A DNA stretch of 64,000 bases, from contig JBAIAA010000352.1 of assembly GCA_037893245.1 (NCBI GenBank), positions 2,170,001-2,234,000 on the forward strand. The letters run 5' to 3'. This DNA is from Crossaster papposus (lineage: Eukaryota; Echinodermata; Asteroidea; Velatida; Solasteridae). Shown here in pieces: positions 1-12,500 of this stretch. A model generated the notes under the pieces. That model made no database searches, had not been told where the DNA came from, and saw nothing but the letters and a program-made list of their open reading frames with translations. A program made the translations under genes and the position numbers. Numbering within the stretch: the first letter of the stretch is position 1; the number at the start of each line of letters is the position of its first letter.

Positions 1-425
1 ATATCCTGGGATTAAAAGCTACTTTGACAAAACCCCAAGCAGGACTCGACGGAGGTCGGTATCCAGCAGGGTTCCCACAGTCTTGGCAAAAAAAACCTGG
101 AATTTCAAAGTACTGTGGGAAGCCCCAAACTGGACTCGAAGAGGTCGTCAACAGCAGGGTTCCCACAGTGACGGAAAAATCCTGAAAAAATCGTGTAATT
201 TCAAACTGCTATGGGAAGTCCAAAACTGAACTTAATAGAGGTCAGTACCAACAGAGTTTCATCCATCGTGGACAAATTCTGATTATTTTTTTTTACTTAA
301 AGCTTCTGTGGCAAGTTCCTAAAATAGCCTCAATTGAGACCAAATTCTCAAAAATCTGTTCAAATACAAGCTTGGAGAGCCAGCCCTGTTAATATAATTT
401 TTTGGGGGTATTGTGCATACAACAG

Positions 426-566
426 GACTGGAGCTATGTGTATAAGACGCCGATGATAGAACGTTTCGTAGGTGCCAGCATGTACGCACCGCTCAAATCA
501 TTACCAAGCAGCAAGCTACTTCCCCTCAGAATACCAGAGAACTGCGTCTACAAGCCCTCGTGGCAG
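426..566 (+). CDS. MED13: MED13 exon (window exon 1)
   Basis: Forty-seven codons, phase 0 to 0, between acceptor catacaacag and donor gtgagt. The peptide ([35 protein letters not shown]) matches the vertebrate segment with FSYVYKP, MFAPLKTLPS, KLPEECIYR. This conserved block precedes the proline-rich linker. Residues 1-47 of the partial protein. Confidence 0.9.
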
Positions 567-3500
567 GTGAGTTCAAAGGGTTAAAGCTCGGGGGAGTTGA
601 GGAAGGTCATATCAGTGGGAGACTTTGGCTGTGTCCGAAACAGGATTTCAGACCTACTACTACGTCTATTGTGGCATAGTTGTAATTGGCGAACACCTAG
701 AAAATAGCCAAAGACAAGGGATTCGGACACGGCCTTAGCGCAAGTACGGTTGACCAGCGATAGATCGTCTTCATTGTCTTCTCTCTAACAGGTTTCTTCA
801 GGCTTGAGAGCTTACAGTGACTAGGGCATTTTGGGGGAATCCTTGGTTTCATTAACAGAAATAAAAAAAAAAAAAATTCATCTGTGAGAATTGTTTTTTG
901 CTCATTTTCATGTTGGTGCTTTTGTCCGGATTTGGTCAAAGAGCTTGCATATTGAGTGCAATTTTTACCGTCCCTTTTGGTTTTCCCTCATCAGATTCCA
1001 CTCTCACCAAAGCCAGAATTTATACCTACAACCAAAGAAAGGTAAGAAAACTAGGACTGAGAACTTGCTCAAAAACAAATTGACCAACCCATAAGGTTTT
1101 TGAAAGATTTTGAAAGATGTTGCTGGATTGAGGAAGGTTTGGAGATGAAGCAATATTAACTGACCATTCTGATATTGAATTTAGTGCAACATCCAGTGGC
1201 AGTCAGCTGATCAACTCCCCAGCCTCTGCGGCCGTGGCCGTGGGTGTCTACCCTCCAGGCAGTCAGGGACCTCGGAGCGTGGCCAACACAGACGTGGCAG
1301 CCTCCCCGGCCTCGGAGGCTTCCTCCTACATCAAAAACCTGAACTCCCTGGAATCGGCGTCCTTGGGTGCCAACATCCCCGAGGTCCATGGCCTGACGGT
1401 CAACCTGGTGCTCTCCGACTCGCAGTTGAACCTCTTTAAGGATAGAAACTTTGACAGCTGCGTTATCTGTGCTTGCAACATGACGATCCGCGGCAGTGGC
1501 AGCGGTGGCAGCGGCGGTGGCAGCAGTGGCAGTGACCCCTTTCTAGGAAGCTTCGGCTTTGACCCTATGGGCCCCTGCAGCTGCGGCTTCAGCACTGTCA
1601 TGAACCGGCGCTACGGCACGGGCAGCGGGCTCTTCGCCGAGGACGAATCTGAAATAACGGGTCAGTTTAGTGACGTGGCCCTGTGGGCGTACCACCGGGA
1701 CAACCCCATGCTGGCGGCCGAGTTTGCCCGCAAGGGTTCCTTAGCCCTGGAGGGAGGGCTTAGCAGACTCTATACTAAAGACGGCGTGTCGGTGGGCACG
1801 GAAACCCTGAGAACTTCCAACGCTCTGTTGCGTTTGATTCAGGATCAGTGTAACACACCTTACTCGACGCTATGCCGGTTAAATTGCATTGCCAAGAGGA
1901 GGAACCTAAACAGCTCAGGTCAGCTTGCCAGAAGTCAGTTGGAAATAGAAGGTAAGTTGCCAAACTATTCTTTAAAAATTCATTAATCCCTTCTTGGATT
2001 AACTCTCGAATCCGTCTACACCTTGTTTTCCGAACAGCAGATGAGGATATCTTGGGATTGAATGGTAATTTTGACAAACTTTTTAACGTCTTTTCCCTTT
2101 TTCCTCCCCAGATGGTTGCGAGGTGTGTTTTGCAGCCTTAGAGCAGGGTCGGCAGGTAGCTGAGAACTCCAGCAATGCTAAGCTGGACGACACGTTGCTC
2201 AAGAATTCATGCCTACACAGCTGGCCTTATACCCCAGGTAAAACAAAATCTCTCTCTAAGTTTTAGAAATATTGAACAAGGTAAGGTGTAAGATTTTTGG
2301 TGTCCAAGTGTAAAAATTTGTCTGATAATTTTTTGACAATATTTGTGTTTCATTCCCCGTTTATCCTGCAGAAGGTCTGTTCCGCAGCCTAGCTGTCTTC
2401 CCAGAGTAACTTGAGATTTATATTTTTTCCCCGTTCCAATTCCCATTTATTTCTGCAGCAGGCCTGCAACTTGAGATTGACACTGTTCCTGTTTCAATCC
2501 CCGTTTATTCCTGCAGCCGGTCTGTTACTTGAGATTGACACCGTTCCCGTTCCAATCCCTGTTTATTCCCGCAGCTAGTCTGTTACTTGTGATTGACACT
2601 GTTCCCGTTCCAATTCCTGTTTATTCCTACAGCCAGTCTGTTACTTGAGATTGACATTGTTCCCGTTCCAATTCCCGTTTATTCCTGCAGCCAGTCTGTT
2701 ACTTGAGATTGACACTGTTCCCGTTCCAATTCCCGTTTATTCCTGCAGCTAGTCTGTAACTTGAGATTGACATTGTTCCCGTTCCAATTCCCGTTTATTC
2801 CTGCAGCCAGTCTGTTACTTGAGATTGACACTGTTCCCGATCCGTTACTTCAGATTGACACTGTTCCCGTTCCAATCCCCGTTTATTCCTGCAGCCGGTC
2901 TGTTACTTGAGATTGACACTGTTCCCGTTCCAATCCCCGTTTATTCCTGCAGCCGGTCTGTTACTTGAGATTGACACTGTTCCCGTTCCAATCCCTGTTT
3001 ATTCCTGCAGCCGGTCTGTTACTTCAGATTGACACTGTTCCCGTTCCAATCTCCGTTTATTCCTGCAGCCAGTCTGTTACTTGAGATTGACACTGTTCCC
3101 GTTCCAATCCCCGTTTATTCCTGCAGCCGGTCTGTTACTTGAGATTGACACTGTTCCCGTTCCAATCCCTGTTTATTCCTGCAGCCAGTCTGTTACTTCA
3201 GATTGACACTGTTCCCGTTCCAATCTCCGTTTATTTCTGCAGCCAGTCTGTTACTTGTGATTGACACTGTTCCCGTTCCAATCTCCGTTTATTCCTTTAG
3301 CCAGTCTGTTACTTGAGATTGACACTGTTCCCGTTCCAATCCCCGTTTATTCCTGCAGCCGGTCTGTTACTTGAGATTGACACTGTTCCCGTTCCAATCC
3401 CTGTTTATTCCTGCAGCCGGTCTGTTACTTCAGATTGACACTGTTCCCGTTCCAATCTCCGTTTATTCCTGCAGCCAGTCTGTTACTTGAGATTGACACT

Positions 3501-6500
3501 GTTCCCGTTCCAATCCCCGTTTATTCCTGCAGCCGGTCTGTTACTTGAGATTGACACTGTTCCCGTTCCAATCCCTGTTTATTCCTGCAGCCAGTCTGTT
3601 ACTTCAGATTGACACTGTTCCCGTTCCAATCTCCGTTTATTTCTGCAGCCAGTCTGTTACTTGTGATTGACACTGTTCCCGTTCCAATCTCCGTTTATTC
3701 CTGCAGCCAGTCTGTTACTTGAGATTGACACTATTCCCGTTCCAATCCCCGTTTATTCCTGCAGCCAGTCTCTTACTTGAGATTGACACTGTTCCCGTTC
3801 CAATCCCTGTTTATTCCTGCAGCCAGTCTGTTACTTGAGATTGACACTGTTCCCGTTCCAATCCCTGTTTATTCCTGCAGCCAGTCAGTTACTTGAGATT
3901 GACACTGTTCCCGTTCCAATCCCTGTTTATTCCTGCAGCCAGTCTGTTACTTGAGATTGACGCTGTTCCCGTTCCAATCCCTGTTTATTCCTGCAGCCAG
4001 TCTGTTACTTGAGATTGACACTGTTCCCGTTCCAATTCCTGTTTATTCCTGCAGCCAGTCTCTTACTTGAGATTGACACTGTTCCCGTTCCAATCCCTGT
4101 TTATTCCTGCAGCCAGTCTCTTACTTGAGATTGACACTGTTCCCGTTCCAATCCCTGTTTATTCCTGCAGCCAGTCTGTTACTTGAGATTGACACTGTTC
4201 CCGTTCCAATCCCTGTTTATTCCTGCAGCCAGTCAGTTACTTGAGATTGACACTGTTCCCGTTCCAATCCCTGTTTATTCCTGCAGCCAGTCTGTTACTT
4301 GAGATTGACGCTGTTCCCGTTCCAATCCCTGTTTATTCCTGCAGCCAGTCTGTTACTTGAGATTGACACTGTTCCCGTTCCAATCCCCGTTTATTCCTGC
4401 AGCCAGTCTGTTACTTGAGATTGACATTGTTCCCGTTTCAATCCTGTTTATTCCTGCAGCCGGTCTGTTACTTGAGATTGACACTGTTCCCGTTCCAATC
4501 CCTGTTTATTCCTGCAGCCAGTCTCTTACTTGAGATTGACACTGTTCCCGTTCCAATCCCTGTTTATTCCTGCAGCCAGTCTGTTACTTGAGATTGACAC
4601 TGTTCCCGTTCCAATCCCCGTTTATTCCTGCAGCCAGTCTGCAACTTGAGATTGACACTGTTCCCGTTCCAATCCCTGTTTATTCCTGCAGCCAGTCTGT
4701 TACTTGAAATTGACACTTCCCGTTCCAATCCCCGTTTATTCCTGCAGCCAGTCTGTTACTTCAGATTGACACTTTTTCCGTTCCAATCCCGTTTATTCCT
4801 GCAGCCGGTCTGTTACGCAGCCAGCTGTCCTCCCAGGACATCGTTCGCACACTCTCCTCCCTCCAGCCTCTCTTGCAGGACGCTATCCAGAAGAAGAGGA
4901 CCACGAGGTTATGGGAGCGGCCGTACACAGTCCAGGGGCCGCTGACCTGGCAGGTCTTCTTTAACCTAGGGGCCAAAGGTAGGAAGAGATTAGAGCTGTT
5001 CTTTAAAAAAAAAAATCTTTGAAACTCGCCGGTTTGACACACGCCCACTGCAGCTACCTTCCTCGCTGGTCAAAAGTTGCAAACGGAGTGCACTGGTCAA
5101 AATTGCTCACGCTCCAACAAGAAATATGCTGCATATTCCGAGAAAAACAATATTCGAAGATTTTGATTTCGATTCAAAGTTTGCCGAGTCACAATCTGAA
5201 TTGCGACCACAATTTAAATCTCAGAGATGCACATTTGGAAATGACATTCTTCTTTTTTCTTCAAAATGACAGCATGCTAGTCGGAATAATATCACAGGGA
5301 TTTTAGAATCATTAATATCTTTACAATAAGTAAGTTTTTCAACAGCATTTTGTTACTTTTTGGATAGCTGCAACAGGTAATATTACCTCTTTGAACCAGT
5401 TCGCGCAGGGATTATTTCAACATCACCGAGTCGATGCGCAGGATTATTTTTAACGAAACTAGATCTAAAGCGGGTTCAGGCCGCCAGTACTGGGAAGCAC
5501 ACCCACGCATTTCCAGCCTTGCTCGCTGCGGACAGACATTTCCAGCCTTGCTCGTGGCGTGTTTATGCGTCATCCGTTTTGAATCTGGGGAAACTTTGCG
5601 TTTATATACGTCATCCAGTGCGAACTGGTTAACATTCCTGTTCTCAATGTCTTACCTTGTGTCTAGGTGCGTCCGAGTCCCCCGAACCCCTGCCTATCCC
5701 TCCATTACTCGTGGGCTACGATAGAGACTGGTTGTCGTCATCACCCTACGCCCTCCACAACTGGGTAAACCTTTCATTCTTTGTTACTTCGTTGAACCCC
5801 CAAATCCCCCCCCCCCCCCCCCCCCAAGGCTTTAACCCTAACCCGGTAGGCCCTTTTGGCTAGGAACCATCCTCAATCCTGCAAAACCCTCCAGAACCAG
5901 AGTTGTGTTCGAGTCCCTGCAAGTCCTTGCACAAGTCCTTTCACAAGTCCAGTTACAAGTCATTTCCTAAAGCCGTTTTTAAGTAACCGGTTGAACCACG
6001 ACAAAGGAATGATTTGGTCAAAGCTGATTTGAATAGCTTGTGATTTGAATTGGAACTGGAGAACTTGTGATGGACTTGTGATGGACTTGTGATGGACTTG
6101 TGATGGACTTGTGATGGACTTGTGATGGACTTGTGATGGACTTGTGATGGACTTGTGATGGACTTGTGATGGACTTGTGATGGACTTGTGAGGGACTTGT
6201 GATGGACTTGTGATGGACTTGTGATGGACTTGCAGGGACTTGCAGGGACTTGCAGGGACTTGCAGGGACTTGCAGGGACTTGCAGGGACTTGCAGGGACT
6301 TGTGATGGACTTGTGATGGACTTGTGATGGACTTGCAGGGACTTGTGATGGACTTGCAGGGACTTGTGATGGACTTGCAGGGACTTGTGATGGACTTGAT
6401 CACATCCCTGTCCAGAACTAATGTTCTTATTATGCCACTGTAAATTGTTTTATTTCAACGGCCGGTACATCCAATCGGATTACAACCCTTGGTTTTCTAA

Positions 6501-9500
6501 ATCAACAGGAGAAGCTGTTACTGGAGCCTTACAGCGCCACTCGGGACATTGCCTACGTTGCCCTCGTGCCGGACAACGACTTCATTCTGCAGTGCGCAAA
6601 GAGTTTCTTCAGGGAAGTCACGGCCGTCTACGAGGTGAGACAACGGAATTCATTGAACCCTTTCTACCGTAGTTATGTCAAACACTTTAAATCTTATCAG
6701 GTGAAGGGTAATGAAGTGTGAGTTAACTGTGTAGCGAATATTGTTCGACCTCTGTCTTGGATACTGTATTTTTATTGGTCTGGAACGATCACGTGTCCGG
6801 TGTATCACAACGCATATCCCACCCCTTCCGTGTGATATCACATCAGTGTGATGGCGTGATATCACATCAGTGTGATGGCGTAATATCACATGGTTGCTGT
6901 TCTGTGAGTTGAATATCATTGGTACCCAGGCAATTTTCACCTACACACTATTGACGATGTCGCAAGGCGGGACCCTAGTGCTACCCTACTTAGACTGACA
7001 TACATTGGACCACTCGAACACGTAAACTGAAAGACCGCAACTCAAATTTGATTGTGCGTGATAATTTCTAGTTCATTTTTCCGTTTATCACCAGCACTAG
7101 AGTTTGTTTGCGTGATTTCTACAGTACAAAAAATGCTTACTTGAACGTTTTGAACCATCTTCAGTCCTTATAATGTCTGCTGAGCTTTAAGACAAAACAA
7201 TTGTTGACTGCTGTGATGTGATGTGGGATTGAACACCCTCGGGGTGAACCGTGGTGTTACCACAACTACTTATCTTATAGGCTTGCTGAATCTTTGAGAA
7301 AGACAATATTTGCATAGAAAGATAAACATCTTTCAGTAATTTCATCATTTTTTTGGTTTGACTAGTTTTTGTAATTTACAACCTTATCCCTGGACAAACA
7401 AGCAATCCCTAAACGCCTCCAAAACTATTCATGCTTTCATGATCTGTTACTCTACCCAGAGCTGTCGACTTGGCAGGCACGCCCCCATCGCTAAGACCCA
7501 ACGCGACGGCATCTTCAGAATCGGCAGCAAATACGCCTCCAAAGTGGCAGAGGAGCCCGTAGACGATTGGTTCTCGGAAATAGGTAAGCTAAGCTTGGTG
7601 GTTGCTCCGAATCCTTATACGTGACCTGTCATCACAAAATGAGAGTAAAGTCGGAAATATTGAAAATTGAGATATTGGTATTTTTAAATTCTTCAGAAAG
7701 AGTGCTTTACACTTGGGGGTTTTGCGATAAATATTTGTTTACAGCGCTTTAGAAGGTCATGTGTTTCACAAAACGTGTTTGTGAGAAAACTTACTTTAAT
7801 CATCTTAAACCAAACACTAACTACGCAAACACTACGCGTAATTTAAAAGGTTTTTGATCATCTGATCTTACAAAAAAAATGGGAATATGTAGAGGAGGAC
7901 TTGGGCTTTCTAAATTACGCAAAATCTCAAAATTGACCACCCCTTCATATTTTGACTTTGGATGGCCATATCTCCGAATCACATCGCGCGACTTTACTCT
8001 CATTTTGTAGTGACAGGTCACATACTACCAAATCTTTCAAAAACTTAAAAAAGGGTAAATGCACACATGGTTGCTTCAAGTTTTGGTCCCAACTTCTGTC
8101 ACATTTTTACACTGGATTGTATTTATTTATTACATTTCTTTACTCAGGGTGTTCCCAAACTAACATAATTTGGTTTCCATTGGGTGGGTGGGTCCCTGCA
8201 TATACATCATTAAATATTATATATCACCCAAGTAGATCCTTGTCATTGGATTGGAGGATTGTAGTTACGCGGCATTCATTACATTTGTGTCATGACAGTG
8301 CATTTTAGTTCCATTCACCGTGCATTTTCGTCCCATCCATTTTGATCTACTGCATGCTAGACCGCGGTAGATGCACGTACAAAACGCCCTCTGTATTACA
8401 ATTTTGTAAAGTTGGTTTATTCTTGTTTTTTTATCCTCCAATCAAATGACAAAGTAGTTGGGTGTTATTTAAAACAAATAATGAATGTTTTGCATTGGCA
8501 TAATATATAACGGATGTCATTACGGAGCTCCGAATTAAATGTGCCTAAGGAGTTTAAGTTTCGCAACTGTTCGGGCAGATTATTCCAAATGTTTGCACCA
8601 CTCACAGCGAAACTTGTGGCGTAGCATTCTTTTTTTTGGCGAAAAGAACTTTCAGTGCCGTGTTGGTCGATTGCCTTGTTTCGCGAGTCACTGTAAGTGG
8701 TGTGATGATTGTAAGTTGTTTTCTTACTTCTTTGTGCAGCACATCTGCCGGAATCGAGTAAGTTAAAGCTGTACGCTCAAGTCTGCAAAGCCTATGTTGG
8801 TAAGTATAGACAAATCGAAAATTTCTAAGATAAATTTGATGAAAAGTCTTTTATTTGATCTGATATACGGTGATGTTCGTAACAAACGTTAAAGCTTTGA
8901 AGAAAAAAACCCACCAAATATCAACATTTGTTTTTTTGGCACTAACGAAAGCGTGCTTATTTTGGTCGCGCCGGAATTATTTTAACATCACCGAGCCGAG
9001 GCGCGGGATTATTTTTTACAAAACTCGCTCCGAGGCGGGTTCAGGCCAATGGTACCGGGAAGCACACCCACGCATTTTCGGCCTTCCTCACTGCTGACAG
9101 GCATTTACGGCCTTCCTCACTGCTGACAGACATTTACGGCCTTCCTCACTGCTGACAGACATTTACGGCCTTCCTCACTGCTGACAGACATTTTCGGCCT
9201 TCCTCACTGCTGACAGGCATTTACGGCCTTCCTCACTGCTGACAGACATTTTCGGCCTTCCTCACTGCTGACAGGCATTTACGGCCTTCCTCACTGCTGA
9301 CAGGCATTTACGGCCTTCCTCACTGCTGACAGACATTTACGGCCTTCCTCACTGCTGACAGGCATTTACGGCCTTCCTCACTGCTGACAGGCATTTACAG
9401 CCTTCCTCACTGCTGACAGACATTTACGGCCTTCCTCACTGCTGACAGACATTTTCGGCCTTCCTCACTGCTGACAGGCATTTACGGCCTTCCTCACTGC

Positions 9501-12500
9501 TGACAGACATTTTCGGCCTTCCTCACTGCTGACAGGCATTTACGGCCTTCTTCACTGCTGACAGACATTTACGGCCTTCCTCACTGCTGACAGACATTTA
9601 CGGCCTTCCTCACTGCTGACAGGCATTTACGGCCTTCCTCACTGCTGACAGGCATTTACGGCCTTCCTTACTGCTGACAGACATTTACGGCCTTCCTCAC
9701 TGCTGACAGACATTTTCGGCCTTCCTCACAGCTGACAGACATTTACGGCCTTCCTCATTTACGGCCTTGCTCGTGACGTGTTTATGCGTCATCCGTTTTT
9801 GAATTTGGCGAAAAACTTTGCAAGTATATACGTCCTCCGGCACGAACTGGTTAAAGCTAAAGTATACCAGCTATCCAAAAAAGTAACCTCCCAAAATACT
9901 GTTGAAAAGCTTACTTGATGTAAAGATATTAAAGAAACTAAACTCCCTGTGAAAATATCACTTCTGGCATGCTGTCATTTTGAAGACAATAATAGGAATG
10001 TTATTTCCGACCGGCATCTAAGAGTTGCATTGTAGAAAAATGTTTAGTAATTGTAAATGGAGCGCGCACGTGCGCAACACATGCGTAGCAACAATCGGCT
10101 AAATGAGAACGTTCGTTAAAGGTAGTATACACCATTGGTCATTGCTTGAATTATCATGAATGGGTAGATTTGGGGGTTGTATTTTATAGTAAATATCGTT
10201 TAACTGAGCTGTCCGAAGTTTTAGAATCATGGATGCCGAGAAAAGCACAAAAAACAGCGGGTTTTTTCAACCGGCATCGAGCAGTTATTCTTATGTTATC
10301 TCTTTTTTTTGCGATCGCCATCCGGCGATCGCGAATTTTTCATTATAAAATTCTATTTTTCGGAATAATAACAGGATATCTAGCGCAATCATTTTGCTGG
10401 ATGCCTAGAATCATTATTTACTTTAAGATGAGTAGGATATTTCTTAATAATTCGGTAGTAAATATTTTCGATATCTGCAAATGGTGTATCTTACCTTTAA
10501 ATGCTGATTGTGGTTGCAATTCAAATTGACTAGGCAAACGTTGAACTGAAATTGAATTCTTAGAATATTGTTTTCACACCCCATTTCGTGTCTTGTCAAC
10601 TCTTTATTTCCAGGCCCCTTCTTGAGTCGCGACCCGCCCGACCACACCCTCTTCACCACCTCCCGTCACGACAGATCCTCCCCCACATCCTGTTCATCGA
10701 CGCTGACCAACTCCAACGTGCCCAATCTCCCCGGGGTCAACCCCTCGTCCGGCGGCGTTTGCGGCGGTGGCGGCGGTGGCTCTGCCCACATGGGCGGGGC
10801 AAGCCTGGGTGGGATGGGCGGCAGCCAGGCGGGGAGCTTGGGCGGAGACGGGATGGGCGCGGTAGGAGGAGGAGGCGGCGGGGCCGGCTCACAACAGGGT
10901 AGCATGGGTAGCATGCCGGCGCCGAGTACCACGGGCCCGTCTGGAACAGGTATGTCAAAAAAAACCAGAAGAACAGTCAGTGTCAATGAGAAACACCAGT
11001 AGGTAATTGATCCTATTGTGTGAGAAACCGCATGGCATGGGTTTTGATCTGGGGCCAATTTCACAAAGCTGCTAAGCACAACAATTTGCTTAGCACAAAA
11101 AAAATCTTGCTCATTAAAAATAGGTTACCACCCAAAATTATACGTGTTTTTCATGCTAAGCAAAAAACCAGTTGATTATCAGTAAAGATCACGTGAAAAT
11201 TTGGTCGGTAACCTTGTTTTTGCCAATTTTAGCACATTTTCATGCTAAACAAATTTTAGTGCTTAGCAGCTCCGTGAAATTGGCCCCTGTACAGGAGAAG
11301 GTGTTACATTGTTTGGCGCCGAGGAATGAATAACACTAGTGGGATAGATTACTTGTGTCAACACTTTCAAACAATAGACCCTAGGAGGGAACAGTTCCCG
11401 ATCAACCTCCGGACCAGCTTGGTAACTGGGCTGATATCAAATTCCTAGCCTCCACCTAGTTGTGGGGACTAGTTGTGGGACATTTTTGTGGGACATTTTT
11501 GAGTCCCCATAGCACGTTGGGTCTCCAGTAAAGGGGTTTAGAGGTAGAATTGGGTAAGAATATATTGAAAGAAAATGAAGACTGAGACAAACTAGGGTGA
11601 TGTTGCAAATTTAAGAATGTTCTGAGTTTGAGTTTAGAGAGATTTTTCTTAGCACACAAACCCTATGGATTGTCCCCCATAACGCAATGTAGGAAAAGAA
11701 TTGATGGACTTTTTGCTACCGGACGAGGTAACAGGGGCCATTTTCAAACCGGATCTAAATGTGACCCGCTCCAGGAAAAGGTGACATAAGTCGCGCTATG
11801 CATTTATGAGTAATGGCCTGTTAAAGTTATTAGGATCAATATTTTTGTCAAAATTAAATTTTCATTATTTGTCTTAAATGACATCTTTAATATCCAAAGT
11901 TTCAGATTTAATTAACAAAAAGCTGGAATTCGATAAATAAAGTGAAACAAAACCTTTTAAGAGTGCATGATTCCAATGTATTGTCTTAGTTTTGTTGCGT
12001 TTCGAAGCCTGTTTTCTTAGTTGTGTATTTGAATTTCCGTGGAACCATTAATATGCAAAAACGTCATATTACCGGAACGGGAAAGGCTATGGAGCTGTAC
12101 TATGTACCAAATGAAAGCTTATATCCTGGACTTTGTATTCATGTTCATAAATCTATTTTAATTTTGTTGCGACTTATGTCACCTTTTCCTGGAGCGGGTC
12201 ACAAATGTGACCTGTCATCACAAAATGAGCGTAAAGTCGGCAAAATCAAAAATTGAGATAATGGGTATTTCTAAATTCTGTGGAAACAGAGCTTTTCAAT
12301 GGTATATAACACTTGGAGGTTTGATACTCAATATATTTTTTTCTTTTTCTTTTTTAGTCTGGAGTCTTAATACAGAGATTATGAGAAAACGGGCATTTCT
12401 TGCGAGAAATTGTGTGAAAGGCATAGAAAGGCATAGTCAAAATTGTCTCAAAAATTAATTTTGTTTTTATCTGATTGTCCTGAAAAATTGGGAATTGATT

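Noticed and set aside
1207..1207. Alternative start of MED13 exon 3 at 1207 without the microexon
   Set aside because: It is phase-compatible, but the AG has no pyrimidine tract; the microexon 995-1041 plus acceptor at 1184 fits all phases with better splice sites.
2345..4804. CRISPR-like regular array
   Set aside because: Units are contiguous 58-bp repeats with no variable spacers, lie in a eukaryotic intron and derive from a splice acceptor.
4646..4945. ORF through the end of the 58-bp array into exon 5
   Set aside because: It uses a different frame from the conserved MED13 reading frame.
5960..6403. 147-codon minus-strand ORF with SITSPCK repeats
   Set aside because: It is the translation of an 11-bp minisatellite; no splice or start context.
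10666..11079. 137-codon minus-strand proline-rich ORF
   Set aside because: It is the complement of the Gly-rich MED13 exon 10614-10949.
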